From Bacillota bacterium (GTDB taxonomy: Bacteria; Bacillota; Clostridia; Acetivibrionales; DSM-1351), in NCBI GenBank assembly GCA_023393115.1, contig JAEWMS010000061.1, positions 1-5,527 on the forward strand: 5,527 nucleotides of DNA, in the 5' to 3' direction. Position numbers and translations under genes: made by a program. Under the pieces are notes generated by a model. The model was not told the origin of the DNA and did no database searches. It worked only from the letters and a program-made list of their open reading frames with translations. Shown here in pieces: positions 1-5,423 of the stretch; the stretch's first letter is position 1; every line of letters begins with the position of its first letter.

Positions 1-1
1 A

Positions 2-202
2 TTTGATGAAATATATGTAGGGCAAAAAACAGAAGATATGTTAAGAGTAGATACTAGTTTTGAATATGATGAATTTGAGGAAGTATATGTAAGTGATAAA
101 GGTGTATTTGTTGAAACGGAGCCTGAATCAGATACTGTAAAATGGATTTCAGTATTTATTAAAGAATTAGAAACGGAGGAATTTGATAAAGCATTATGGT
201 AA
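2..202 (+). CDS. Unknown acidic protein, 3' end only
   Basis: An open frame enters from the left edge of the window and runs 66 codons to a TAA at 200-202. I do not recognise the protein. The visible C-terminal part is strikingly acidic: 20 Asp/Glu against 6 Lys/Arg, a net charge near -14. It has many Phe, Tyr and Val residues and ends in KALW. No membrane segment or cysteine is visible. Codon use is AT-rich and consistent with real low-GC coding sequence. Small acidic proteins of this kind include immunity proteins and DNA mimics, but that is only an analogy. It lies upstream of, and on the same strand as, a rolling-circle replication gene remnant, so it could be cargo of the same mobile element. 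The start and full length are outside the window. Confidence 0.6.
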   Translation, partial: FDEIYVGQKTEDMLRVDTSFEYDEFEEVYVSDKGVFVETEPESDTVKWISVFIKELETEEFDKALW

Positions 203-261
203 AAATATATTAATTTATATGGAGTTTATTAATTTAATTATGGTTATACTTTAGGACTTCC

Positions 262-391
262 AACTACCTAAATCCCAGTCTCTTAATTCAGTATCATGGC
301 TCTCACGAAGTGACGTTATCCATGATATGAATTAAGAGACTTAAGCGAAAAAATTTGCCTCGGGTATACAATCGGATTTTTAGGTATAGTT
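262..391. repeat. Imperfect outer arms enclosing the hairpin; candidate replication origin
   Basis: AACTACCTAAATCC (262-275) pairs with GGATTTTTAGGTATAGTT (374-391). All 14 bases of the left arm are matched, with two 2-nt bulges on the right arm. These outer arms flank the 21-bp inner hairpin and the segment 341-373, so about 130 nt could fold as one compound structure. A 10-mer AAAAAATTTG occurs inside it (348-357) and again at 426-435. The arrangement just upstream of a Rep gene suggests an origin or an element end. No nick-site consensus was recognised. Confidence 0.45.
278..340. repeat. Long near-perfect inverted repeat (21-bp hairpin)
   Basis: The left arm (278-299, starting GTCTCTTAATTCA) and the right arm (320-340, ending TGAATTAAGAGAC) pair over 21 bp with a single bulged G at 291. 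The 20-nt loop (300-319) contains a second small stem, TCAC-GAA-GTGA (303-313). No T-run follows on either strand, so an intrinsic terminator is unlikely. The repeat stands about 115 bp upstream of the remnant of an HUH rolling-circle Rep gene. Such hairpins are typical of double-strand or single-strand origins of rolling-circle replicons. The structure is directly seen; the origin role is inferred. Confidence 0.75.
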
Positions 392-421
392 CCAATACTC
401 TCATATAAACGTACTTTTTGT

Positions 422-437
422 AACAAAAAAATTTGTT
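422..437. repeat. Small AT hairpin before the Rep remnant
   Basis: AACAAA (422-427) and TTTGTT (432-437) form a perfect 6-bp inverted repeat around an AAAA loop. It lies just upstream of the AAAGGTG segment that may be the old RBS of the Rep gene. It may be part of the same structured non-coding region or simply a local AT-rich palindrome. Confidence 0.35.
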
Positions 438-456
438 GCGAAAGGTGCGTTTTATT

Positions 457-1113
457 ATACGAATTAGAAAAGTGGATTCAAAATCAATTATTCTTCATGA
501 GGAGACCGAAGTAAAATTCAAAATAACTGGAAGTATATGAGAAGTCCAGTTTTCTGCAGGAGTTAACAGAAGGTGTCCGATACAGAATATCTCTAAGGAC
601 AAATACCTTGATAGAGAAACTGGAGAAATCAAGGAGAGGAAGAGATCTGAGAACCGTTACCAGTATCCAAAAAGTGTCAGAAAAAGTATCAATAAACTAA
701 TGGATTTGATTCGATGTAATGCAACAGAAACAAGCAATTGTAAGTGGCTTACGCTTACATATGCTGATGCAATGACAGACCATGAAAAAGTCTATGAAGA
801 TGGGAAAAGGTTTCTTAGGAGATTGCAACGATATCTGAATAACCAGACCGACCTATCAGATGGTCAAAAGACGTTCAAACGCATCACCGTAGCAGAGCCA
901 CAGGGCGAGAAGCATGATAATTCATGGCATCTGCATATCCTGTTGATATTTGAAGATGTAGCCCCGTATATATCAAATGAAACAATTGCAGGTCTATGGA
1001 GATATGGTATGACGGATATTCATAAAGTCTATGATTCAGATGGTCTTGCCTTGTATTTTAAAGTGTATCTTAGTGGTGTTGAATATATTGAATCCATGAG
1101 GATACCGGAGTAA
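457..1113 (+). pseudogene. Rolling-circle replication initiator (HUH Rep), stop-interrupted and truncated
   Basis: One continuous reading frame is broken by TGA at 538-540 and ends at TAA 1111-1113. The longest intact piece starts at ATG 700 (137 aa), but Rep-like sequence extends well upstream in the same frame, for example KDKYLDRETGEIKE at 598-639. Before the TGA it reads RIRKVDSKSIILHEETEVKF. Motifs of the firmicute plasmid, phage and ICE Rep family are visible. Motif 1 is WLTLTYA (745-765). AEPQG is followed by WHLHILLIF, whose HLH (928-936) is the metal-binding HUH pair. A tyrosine motif LYFKVYL has its two Tyr codons at 1054 and 1066. Such proteins nick one strand at an origin and start rolling-circle replication. 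No ATG, GTG or TTG lies between the TGA and 700. The family's usual first Met probably corresponds to ATA at 457. The C-terminal half normally following the tyrosine motif is absent. I infer a dead relic of a mobile replicon. Confidence 0.75.
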
Positions 1114-1138
1114 AATTTAACTTCCCAGCCTATATCTT

Positions 1139-1165
1139 AAAAAAGTGTTTTTTGCAAAAGCAAAC
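1139..1165 (-). terminator. Weak terminator-like hairpin after agrC
   Basis: Read on the minus strand, a 5-bp stem TTTGC-TTTT-GCAAA (1151-1164) is followed, after a few bases, by a run of six T (1139-1144). It lies 16 nt past the agrC stop codon. The stem is short and AT-rich, so termination may be inefficient. Confidence 0.3.
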
Positions 1166-1180
1166 GGATCATCTAACTAA

Positions 1181-2515
1181 TTAAACCACAGCCTGTACCC
1201 GCTTTAAATTAAACGATATAATGAATTCTGTCAATTCAGGTGTACTCTTAATTTCTATGCTGCCATTGCAGCGATTAATCTCATTTTGAACGATACTCAG
1301 GCCAAAGCCCCGGGTTTTGGAGGGATTGTCCTTTGTAGAATATCCTGCATTAAATATTTTGCTTTTATCCGCATCAGATATCATGGGCCCATTATTTGAT
1401 ATCGATATAAGATAACGATCACATTGAACATAGGTCCTAAGAAAAACAAATTTATTATCTTTTGCAATGTTGCTCATTGCTTCAAAGGCATTCTCAATAA
1501 TGTTTGATAAAACGGTTACAGCAACGTCCTCCTTAATATCGGCCGAGGGTAAAGGTTCCTCAAAGTTTGCTTTCAGCTCGATACCTTTTCGAAGGCCGTT
1601 GTTATACTTGACATTTATTACTGCGTCTATCAAATCATTACCTGAATCAATGGATATGTTTTTAGTAGAGGAATTATTTGCATAATTGTTTATATAATGC
1701 TTTATTCGCTCATTCGTGTCGGGCTTGTTTAAAGTACATAGACCAAAAATAGTATTCAGATGGTTTTTGTATTCGTGGCGTTCCTTTGCAACCATTTCAT
1801 TAAAGTCAATCAGCTGCTGAATGTTTTCTTTTTGCATTTCGTTGGCATACTGGAGCAGCTCAAGTTTGGAGCCTTCATGAAAAGCAGAGGCCATGGTAAT
1901 AACTAACACAATATAGATAGCAAGTGAAATAATGTTAAATATATAAGTATTTTGAGGGCCGTTTGATAAATAAATATTGATGAAGGCCCAAAACACAGCG
2001 ACGGTTGATGTTATGACTAATATTTGTTTATACCTTGATTGATAGGGATTACTATCATTTAGCCAAGAAAGGCTTAATGAACTTTTATATAAAATGAATA
2101 TACAGCCAACTTCAATTGATTTAGTAATTGCGCTACATAATAGGACATAAAGATTATTATCTAGTAATTCATTTAACGGAGTATTTGTTATTAAGAGACT
2201 AAATATTGATACAGACATTTCAATGATAGAAATAAATGTTAAAATTAAAAATGTTTTAATTAAACTTTTAAATAACGTAGAATTAAATAGGTAACTTAAA
2301 GAAACAATAGTCAATAATAATATAAATATGGTATGAATACCGGATGGAATGAAATATGTTATTATAAATGTATATAAAGTATACAAACCTATAAAAAGGA
2401 TTAGTTTGGTCTTATTTTTAGAAATCCTATGTTTATAGCCTGAGAGTATAGCAAAAAAGAAAACAACAATAGAACCTTCTAAGGCTGTAAAGAATAGTTC
2501 GCTAACTGTAAACAC
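1181..2515 (-). CDS. agrC: AgrC-like receptor histidine kinase
   Basis: This is a 444-residue membrane sensor kinase of the AgrC/GHKL type, expected to detect the processed AgrD peptide and autophosphorylate. About six or seven hydrophobic segments fill residues 8-215. A helical linker (about 216-240) leads to the H-box ERHEYKNHLN with the phospho-acceptor His247. The ATPase domain has an N-box SNIIENAFEAM (337-347), a SNNGP segment (373-377), GYSTK (391-395) and GFGLSIVQNEI (403-413), characteristic of HATPase_c_5. Length is normal for AgrC. The GTG start at 2515 follows directly after an in-frame TAA and has a GGGAGGG ribosome site (2526-2532) 10 nt upstream. It is the third gene after agrB and agrD, with no agrA following: the next DNA is the Rep remnant on the opposite strand. 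The partner regulator must therefore lie elsewhere or be lost. The family call is solid; peptide specificity cannot be read. Confidence 0.9.
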   Translation of the reverse strand: MFTVSELFFTALEGSIVVFFFAILSGYKHRISKNKTKLILFIGLYTLYTFIITYFIPSGIHTIFILLLTIVSLSYLFNSTLFKSLIKTFLILTFISIIEMSVSIFSLLITNTPLNELLDNNLYVLLCSAITKSIEVGCIFILYKSSLSLSWLNDSNPYQSRYKQILVITSTVAVFWAFINIYLSNGPQNTYIFNIISLAIYIVLVITMASAFHEGSKLELLQYANEMQKENIQQLIDFNEMVAKERHEYKNHLNTIFGLCTLNKPDTNERIKHYINNYANNSSTKNISIDSGNDLIDAVINVKYNNGLRKGIELKANFEEPLPSADIKEDVAVTVLSNIIENAFEAMSNIAKDNKFVFLRTYVQCDRYLISISNNGPMISDADKSKIFNAGYSTKDNPSKTRGFGLSIVQNEINRCNGSIEIKSTPELTEFIISFNLKRVQAVV

Positions 2516-2534
2516 TTAAAACAATCCCTCCCTG

Positions 2535-2590
2535 AAATAAAAAACCCATAAATACGATATACCTTTATGTACCTATATCTATGGGTTTTT
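2535..2590 (-). terminator. Terminator-like hairpin between agrD and agrC
   Basis: AAAAACCCATA (2540-2550) and TATGGGTTTTT (2580-2590) form a perfect 11-bp stem. Within the 29-nt loop, GATATA (2556-2561) pairs again with TATATC (2574-2579). On the minus-strand transcript the stem ends in GGGTTTTTTATTT, which fits an intrinsic terminator. It lies 27 nt past the agrD stop and just before the agrC ribosome site. It could limit readthrough into the kinase, so the peptide gene would be transcribed more than the receptor. It could instead protect the 3' end of an agrBD transcript. Confidence 0.6.
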
Positions 2591-2617
2591 CATGTTATAC
2601 AATTACTGAGACTGGTA

Positions 2618-2722
2618 CTAATTCTTAGGTTCGTAGTACCATACCATTTTAGCTGCACCTGCAACTAGGCCCGTAATAAGTAAGGAACATAACCCAATTG
2701 ACTTAAGTAATCTTTTCTTCAA
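2618..2722 (-). CDS. agrD: AgrD-like autoinducer peptide precursor with atypical core
   Basis: A 34-residue ORF starts at TTG 2720-2722, chosen because AAGGAG (2731-2736) lies 8 nt upstream. An upstream in-frame GTG overlaps that RBS. The layout is AgrD-like. The amphipathic N-terminal leader is MKKRLLKSIGLC, followed by the hydrophobic stretch SLLITGLVAGAA. The core is then KMVWYY and the tail EPKN. AgrD is cut by AgrB and cyclised into a thiolactone or lactone through a Cys or Ser about five residues before the cut. Here the expected position is Met26 (ring MVWYY), and no Cys or Ser lies after Ser13. The tail is also only four residues, shorter than the usual acidic tail. Its position between agrB and agrC makes the assignment firm, but the peptide may be degenerate, linear or modified in another way. 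Confidence 0.8.
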   Translation of the reverse strand: MKKRLLKSIGLCSLLITGLVAGAAKMVWYYEPKN

Positions 2723-2730
2723 TAGAATCA

Positions 2731-2736
2731 CTCCTT
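2731..2736 (-). promoter_or_regulatory. Ribosome binding site of agrD (sets a TTG start)
   Basis: AAGGAG on the minus strand is 8 nt from the TTG at 2722. This spacing favours TTG over the in-frame GTG at 2729-2731, which overlaps the RBS itself. Confidence 0.65.
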
Positions 2737-2766
2737 TCCTGTATATTTCGATATCCTTCTACTAAA

Positions 2767-2795
2767 ATAATCCCTCAAATTTACAAAAAAGTCAA
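2767..2795 (-). promoter_or_regulatory. Candidate sigma-A promoter for agrD
   Basis: On the minus strand TTGACT (2790-2795) is separated by 17 bp from GATTAT (2767-2772), matching the -35 box at 5 of 6 and the -10 box at 4 of 6 positions. Transcription would start near 2760, giving an agrD leader of about 40 nt. The spacer contains AAATTTGAG (2774-2782), also found at the agrB promoter. A perfect 14-bp palindrome TAAAATTAATTTTA (2798-2811) lies just upstream of the -35. An internal promoter would let agrD be expressed independently of agrB. Confidence 0.5.
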
Positions 2796-2822
2796 TATAA
2801 AATTAATTTTAAATAAAATTAC

Positions 2823-3389
2823 TTAAATTCCAAGTATTATTTTATTTTTAGAAAACTGATATAAAGTGAGGAAATAAGTGCTAATTACAGACAATTCAAC
2901 GATTTGGCCGGGAATAAAAAAATAGTCGAGAAATAACGTTAGAGAGGTCAAAACCAACGCAAGAATTTTATAGTTACCTTTCTTTTCTTCTACCTTTTTC
3001 GTCCTTACTGGGGCTATAGCAATACCTGTTAAGGGTAGCAGAACGATTAATAATATTTCAATAAGGTCCGGTATCAGATTCATTCTACCCACCACAATAC
3101 TTAATGTCAATGAAAGCAAGGACACAATAATGCAAACGGGTTCACTCTTTGCATGATATCCCCCTATGACAGGCCTTAGGAAAATAACCGCAATAAAAGC
3201 CAACAGGTACTCTTTCAATAATGAAAAGAGTGAAAAAACTATAAGCATCAGGAAAAACTTATACAAATCCGAAAAGATACATACCAGGCCATAATTTATT
3301 CTTTTGGCTTCAGCTTCCGAATACTCACCATTCTTTACAACTGCATCAGCTACTTTATTGGCAAGCTTTCTGTAAAAGGTAATTTCCAT
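2823..3389 (-). CDS. agrB: AgrB-like peptide-processing membrane protease
   Basis: AgrB is an integral membrane cysteine endopeptidase that removes the AgrD C-terminal tail and helps form the cyclic signal peptide. The 188-residue protein has a cytoplasmic N-terminus and several hydrophobic helices (about 35-72, 85-100, 104-125, 138-185). The family signature RPVIGGYHA is at 72-80, with catalytic His79 and Cys86 seven residues apart, the same spacing as His77 and Cys84 of Staphylococcus aureus AgrB. Length matches the family. An upstream GTG (3401) would add four residues, but it overlaps the GGAGG ribosome site (3395-3399), so ATG 3389 is preferred. agrD follows 100 nt downstream on the same strand. 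The protease therefore looks intact although its presumed substrate AgrD lacks the normal ring nucleophile. Confidence 0.92.
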   Translation of the reverse strand: MEITFYRKLANKVADAVVKNGEYSEAEAKRINYGLVCIFSDLYKFFLMLIVFSLFSLLKEYLLAFIAVIFLRPVIGGYHAKSEPVCIIVSLLSLTLSIVVGRMNLIPDLIEILLIVLLPLTGIAIAPVRTKKVEEKKGNYKILALVLTSLTLFLDYFFIPGQIVELSVISTYFLTLYQFSKNKIILGI

Positions 3390-3394
3390 AAATA

Positions 3395-3399
3395 CCTCC
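3395..3399 (-). promoter_or_regulatory. Ribosome binding site of agrB (decides ATG over GTG)
   Basis: GGAGG on the minus strand lies 5 nt before ATG 3389. The alternative GTG at 3401 overlaps it, which argues against the longer start. Confidence 0.75.
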
Positions 3400-3404
3400 A
3401 CCAG

Positions 3405-3436
3405 TACTCAGATTTTCGAGTATATACTCAAATTTT
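3405..3436 (-). promoter_or_regulatory. Direct-repeat operator candidate at the agrB promoter
   Basis: On the minus strand AAAATTTGAGTA (3425-3436) and AAAATCTGAGTA (3405-3416) are 12-mers with one difference, 20 bp apart start to start, about two helical turns. Between and overlapping them is a perfect palindrome GAGTATATACTC (3418-3429). The repeats overlap the -10 box and the expected transcription start of agrB, a position more typical of repression than of AgrA-style activation. The protein that binds is unknown. Confidence 0.5.
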
Positions 3437-3460
3437 ACCATAAAATGATATAAAAGTGAA
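3432..3460 (-). promoter_or_regulatory. Candidate sigma-A promoter for agrB
   Basis: On the minus strand TTCACT (3455-3460) and TAAAAT (3432-3437) are separated by exactly 17 bp, with 4 of 6 and 5 of 6 matches to consensus. Transcription would start near 3425, leaving a leader of about 36 nt that includes the GGAGG ribosome site. Confidence 0.6.
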
Positions 3461-3466
3461 TTTTGG

Positions 3467-3522
3467 AATAAAAATAGTGGGCCCATGTAGCATGTATCGC
3501 ATATAGTTATTCATGGTGCCAC
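3467..3522 (-). terminator. Probable intrinsic terminator of prs
   Basis: On the minus strand GTGGCACCATG (3512-3522) pairs with CATGGGCCCAC (3477-3487) at 9 of 11 positions. It is followed by TATTTTTATT (3467-3476). It begins 24 nt beyond the prs stop codon and separates prs from the agrB promoter. The 24-nt loop and two mismatches make it less than ideal. Confidence 0.5.
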
Positions 3523-3546
3523 CTACAGATATGGAGGATGCCGTAA

Positions 3547-4518
3547 CTAAAACAATTGGTCAAGGACCTTTTCCGGAACAGTATCAAACAAAGAACTTAT
3601 GGACTGTCTCTTTTGAATTCTTATAATACTTTCTGCAAACAGAGGGGCAGCTGAAAGCATATGAATTTTTTTACAATCAGCAATAAGAGGACTATAGACC
3701 GTGTCGGTGGTAAGAAGCTTTTCAATACAGCTCTGATTTAATCTCTCAAGACCTGTGGGATTAAGAAGGGTATGGGATACACAGGCGAATATCCTCTTTG
3801 CTCCATGGGTTTTAAGCATATTGGCAAGAGCAATAAGAGTTCCGCCGCTGATAACAAAGTCATCCACAATGACAGCATCCTTACCCTGAACGTCACCTAT
3901 TAATTCGAGAACTTCTGCATTCTCACTATGGTCAGAGCGGGTTTTATCACCAATTACAGTTGGTACGTTCAGATATTTGGAATATGCTCTTGCTTGCTTC
4001 GCAAACCCTGCGTCCGGTGACACTATCACATAATTGTCCAGGTTAAGCGATTTGATATATTCACAATGCATAGGCATTCCTGTGAGATTGTCCACCGGTT
4101 TCTTGAAAAAGCCCTGTACTTGGGGACTGTGAAGATCCATTGTAACAATTCTGTCTGCTCCGGCAAGTTCTATACATTCGGCACAGACCCTTGCACGGAT
4201 TGATACGCGAGGTTCGTCTTTTTTATCCCCCTTTGCATACCCGAAGTATGGGATAATAGCGGTAACCGAACTTGCACTTGCTCTTTTAAAAGCATCCATC
4301 CAAAATAGTATTTCAACAAATTCAGAGTTGGGATTAAGGCCTATTGATTGAACAAGGTAAACATCCTTGCCGCGGACAGGCTCTTCTACCCGAACAAATG
4401 TGTTACCATCAGAAAAAGACAAAGCTGTTGACTTAGCAACAGAAATCCCTAAGTAACTACATATTTTATCTGCAAATTCCTTGCCTGAACTGCCACTGAA
4501 TATTATAAGATTATCCAT
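3547..4518 (-). CDS. prs: Ribose-phosphate pyrophosphokinase (PRPP synthetase) family
   Basis: This 323-residue cytosolic enzyme is of the Prs family, which transfers pyrophosphate from ATP to ribose 5-phosphate to make PRPP for nucleotide, His and Trp synthesis. Visible family features include FSDGNTFVRVEEPVRG (35-50), IPYFGYAKGDKK (89-100), MDLHSPQVQGFF (127-138) with His130, VDNL (142-145), SPDAGFAKQA (167-176) with Asp169, and the catalytic-loop GDKTR (190-194) keeping Lys192 and Arg194. The PRPP-binding loop is VDDFVISGGTL (218-228). Length is normal (about 310-320). Some positions differ from housekeeping Prs: KGDKKDEPR replaces the usual RQDRK segment, and SGGT replaces the common TAGT. 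It may therefore be a divergent second copy. ATG 4518 has AGGAGG (4525-4530) 6 nt upstream. It is flanked by the broken lysR upstream and the agr locus downstream, with no sign of a shared operon. Confidence 0.88.
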   Translation of the reverse strand: MDNLIIFSGSSGKEFADKICSYLGISVAKSTALSFSDGNTFVRVEEPVRGKDVYLVQSIGLNPNSEFVEILFWMDAFKRASASSVTAIIPYFGYAKGDKKDEPRVSIRARVCAECIELAGADRIVTMDLHSPQVQGFFKKPVDNLTGMPMHCEYIKSLNLDNYVIVSPDAGFAKQARAYSKYLNVPTVIGDKTRSDHSENAEVLELIGDVQGKDAVIVDDFVISGGTLIALANMLKTHGAKRIFACVSHTLLNPTGLERLNQSCIEKLLTTDTVYSPLIADCKKIHMLSAAPLFAESIIRIQKRQSISSLFDTVPEKVLDQLF

Positions 4519-4656
4519 TGTAAACCTCCTGATAGTTATTATGTTACAATTCTGATTTTAATATTTGTCAGGAGTTTACGGTAATACAAATTGATTATGG
4601 ATTTCATAACCAGAGGTTATTTGTGAACATAAAGTTAGTACGCAACGGATGTTAAA

Positions 4657-5395
4657 CTATTGGAGTAATTCCATAAACCGCTTGGCTGCGGCAGTTAGAT
4701 GAACATTTGTAAGTTTAATTATTCCAATTTGCCTTGGAGGAATTTTTTCTTTAAGCTTAAGCTCAAACAGACTTCCATTTTTAATATCTTCTTCGGCAAA
4801 GTTTCTTACAACGCAGGAGATGCCTAACCCGCGTCTTGCAAACTGGACCAGAAGGTCACTTGTAGCCAGTTCTATTTCAGGTATTATTGAAACTGAATGA
4901 GAAGACAAATAGCTATCTATATATTTTCTTGTACTGGTATTCTTCTCCAACATAATAACAGGATAATCGGTAAGTTCTTTAATTGATATTTCTTTTTCGC
5001 ATAATGCACCAAACCTGTAATTTGACACAAAACAATCTTGAATCTCCATAGCTTCCATTATATCAAGAGAGCAGTCTGTTGAAAATGGAAGGCTTGCTGC
5101 ACCAAAATCAATCAAGCCTCTTTTCAGGGAATCTATGGTTTCGGGTGTTGTACCATTTGATACCTTTATACGCACTTTAGGGTATTGCTTATGAAACTCT
5201 TCAAGATGTGGCAGGAGTAAGAGTTATTCCTTTAGGAGTTCTGTAAAACAGCTTCCCTCCAAGCTTTGCTTCAAGCTGCTTGACAGACTGACTAACCGCA
5301 GGCTGTGAAATAAAAAGCTCCTGGGATGCTTTTGAAATACTTCCGGTTTGAACCACATGATAAAAAACTTTATATAACTCCAGATTAATATCCAT
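4657..5395 (-). pseudogene. LysR-type transcription regulator, broken by internal deletion and frameshift
   Basis: LysR-type regulators bind DNA through an N-terminal winged HTH and sense a small molecule through a C-terminal periplasmic-binding-like domain. Both ends are present but out of frame. ATG 5395 gives a classic HTH (ELYKVFYHVVQTGSISKASQ, then ISQPAVSQSVKQLEAKLGG) up to TLTP at residue 61, then ATS and a TGA at 5201-5203. The effector domain is in another frame, from LLPHLEEFHKQYPKV (from 5217) through TTPETIDSLKRGLIDFGAAS to FMELLQ and TAG at 4657-4659. Together they give about 247 residues against the usual 290-300, so roughly 50 residues (the linker helix and the start of domain I) are missing. 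The junction is TTACTCCTG (5212-5220), which can encode both the LTP end and the LLP start, suggesting deletion between short repeats. The separate GTG at 5175 is unlikely to be a real start. No target gene can be named. Confidence 0.82.
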
Positions 5396-5423
5396 ATAAG
5401 TACTTGTATGATGTATTTAACAT
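5385..5423 (-). CDS. Tiny upstream ORF (12 codons) overlapping the lysR start
   Basis: ATG 5421-5423 opens a 12-codon frame, MLNTSYKYLYGY, ending at TAA 5385-5387. It overlaps the first codons of lysR in another frame. It has AAGGA (5432-5436) 8 nt upstream, whereas the lysR ATG itself has no convincing ribosome site. Translation of lysR may have been coupled to this leader. It could also be chance, since it is very short. Confidence 0.3.
   Translation of the reverse strand: MLNTSYKYLYGY

Noticed and set aside
208..236. Direct repeat TATTAATTTA (208-217 and 227-236)
   Set aside because: The region is almost purely A and T, so a 10-mer repeat is likely by chance.
278..340. Intrinsic terminator for the acidic 5' gene
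   Set aside because: The stem is long, but neither strand has a T-run after it and the loop is 20 nt; an origin or element-related structure fits better.
1467..1685. Plus-strand 72-codon ORF inside agrC
   Set aside because: It is antisense to the conserved kinase domain, has no ribosome site and resembles no protein; it is a shadow of agrC.
4541..4571. prs promoter CTGACA with TAACAT
   Set aside because: The spacer is 19 bp and the -10 match is only 4 of 6, with the start nearly on the RBS; too weak to list.
4606..4620. ATAACC-AGA-GGTTAT hairpin between lysR and prs
   Set aside because: The stem is only 6 bp and no T-run follows on the minus strand, so it is not a convincing terminator.
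4657..5175. 172-residue ORF as an independent gene
   Set aside because: Its start is a GTG inside the PKVRIKV stretch of a LysR effector domain, and matching coding sequence continues upstream to 5217; it is the 3' part of the broken lysR.
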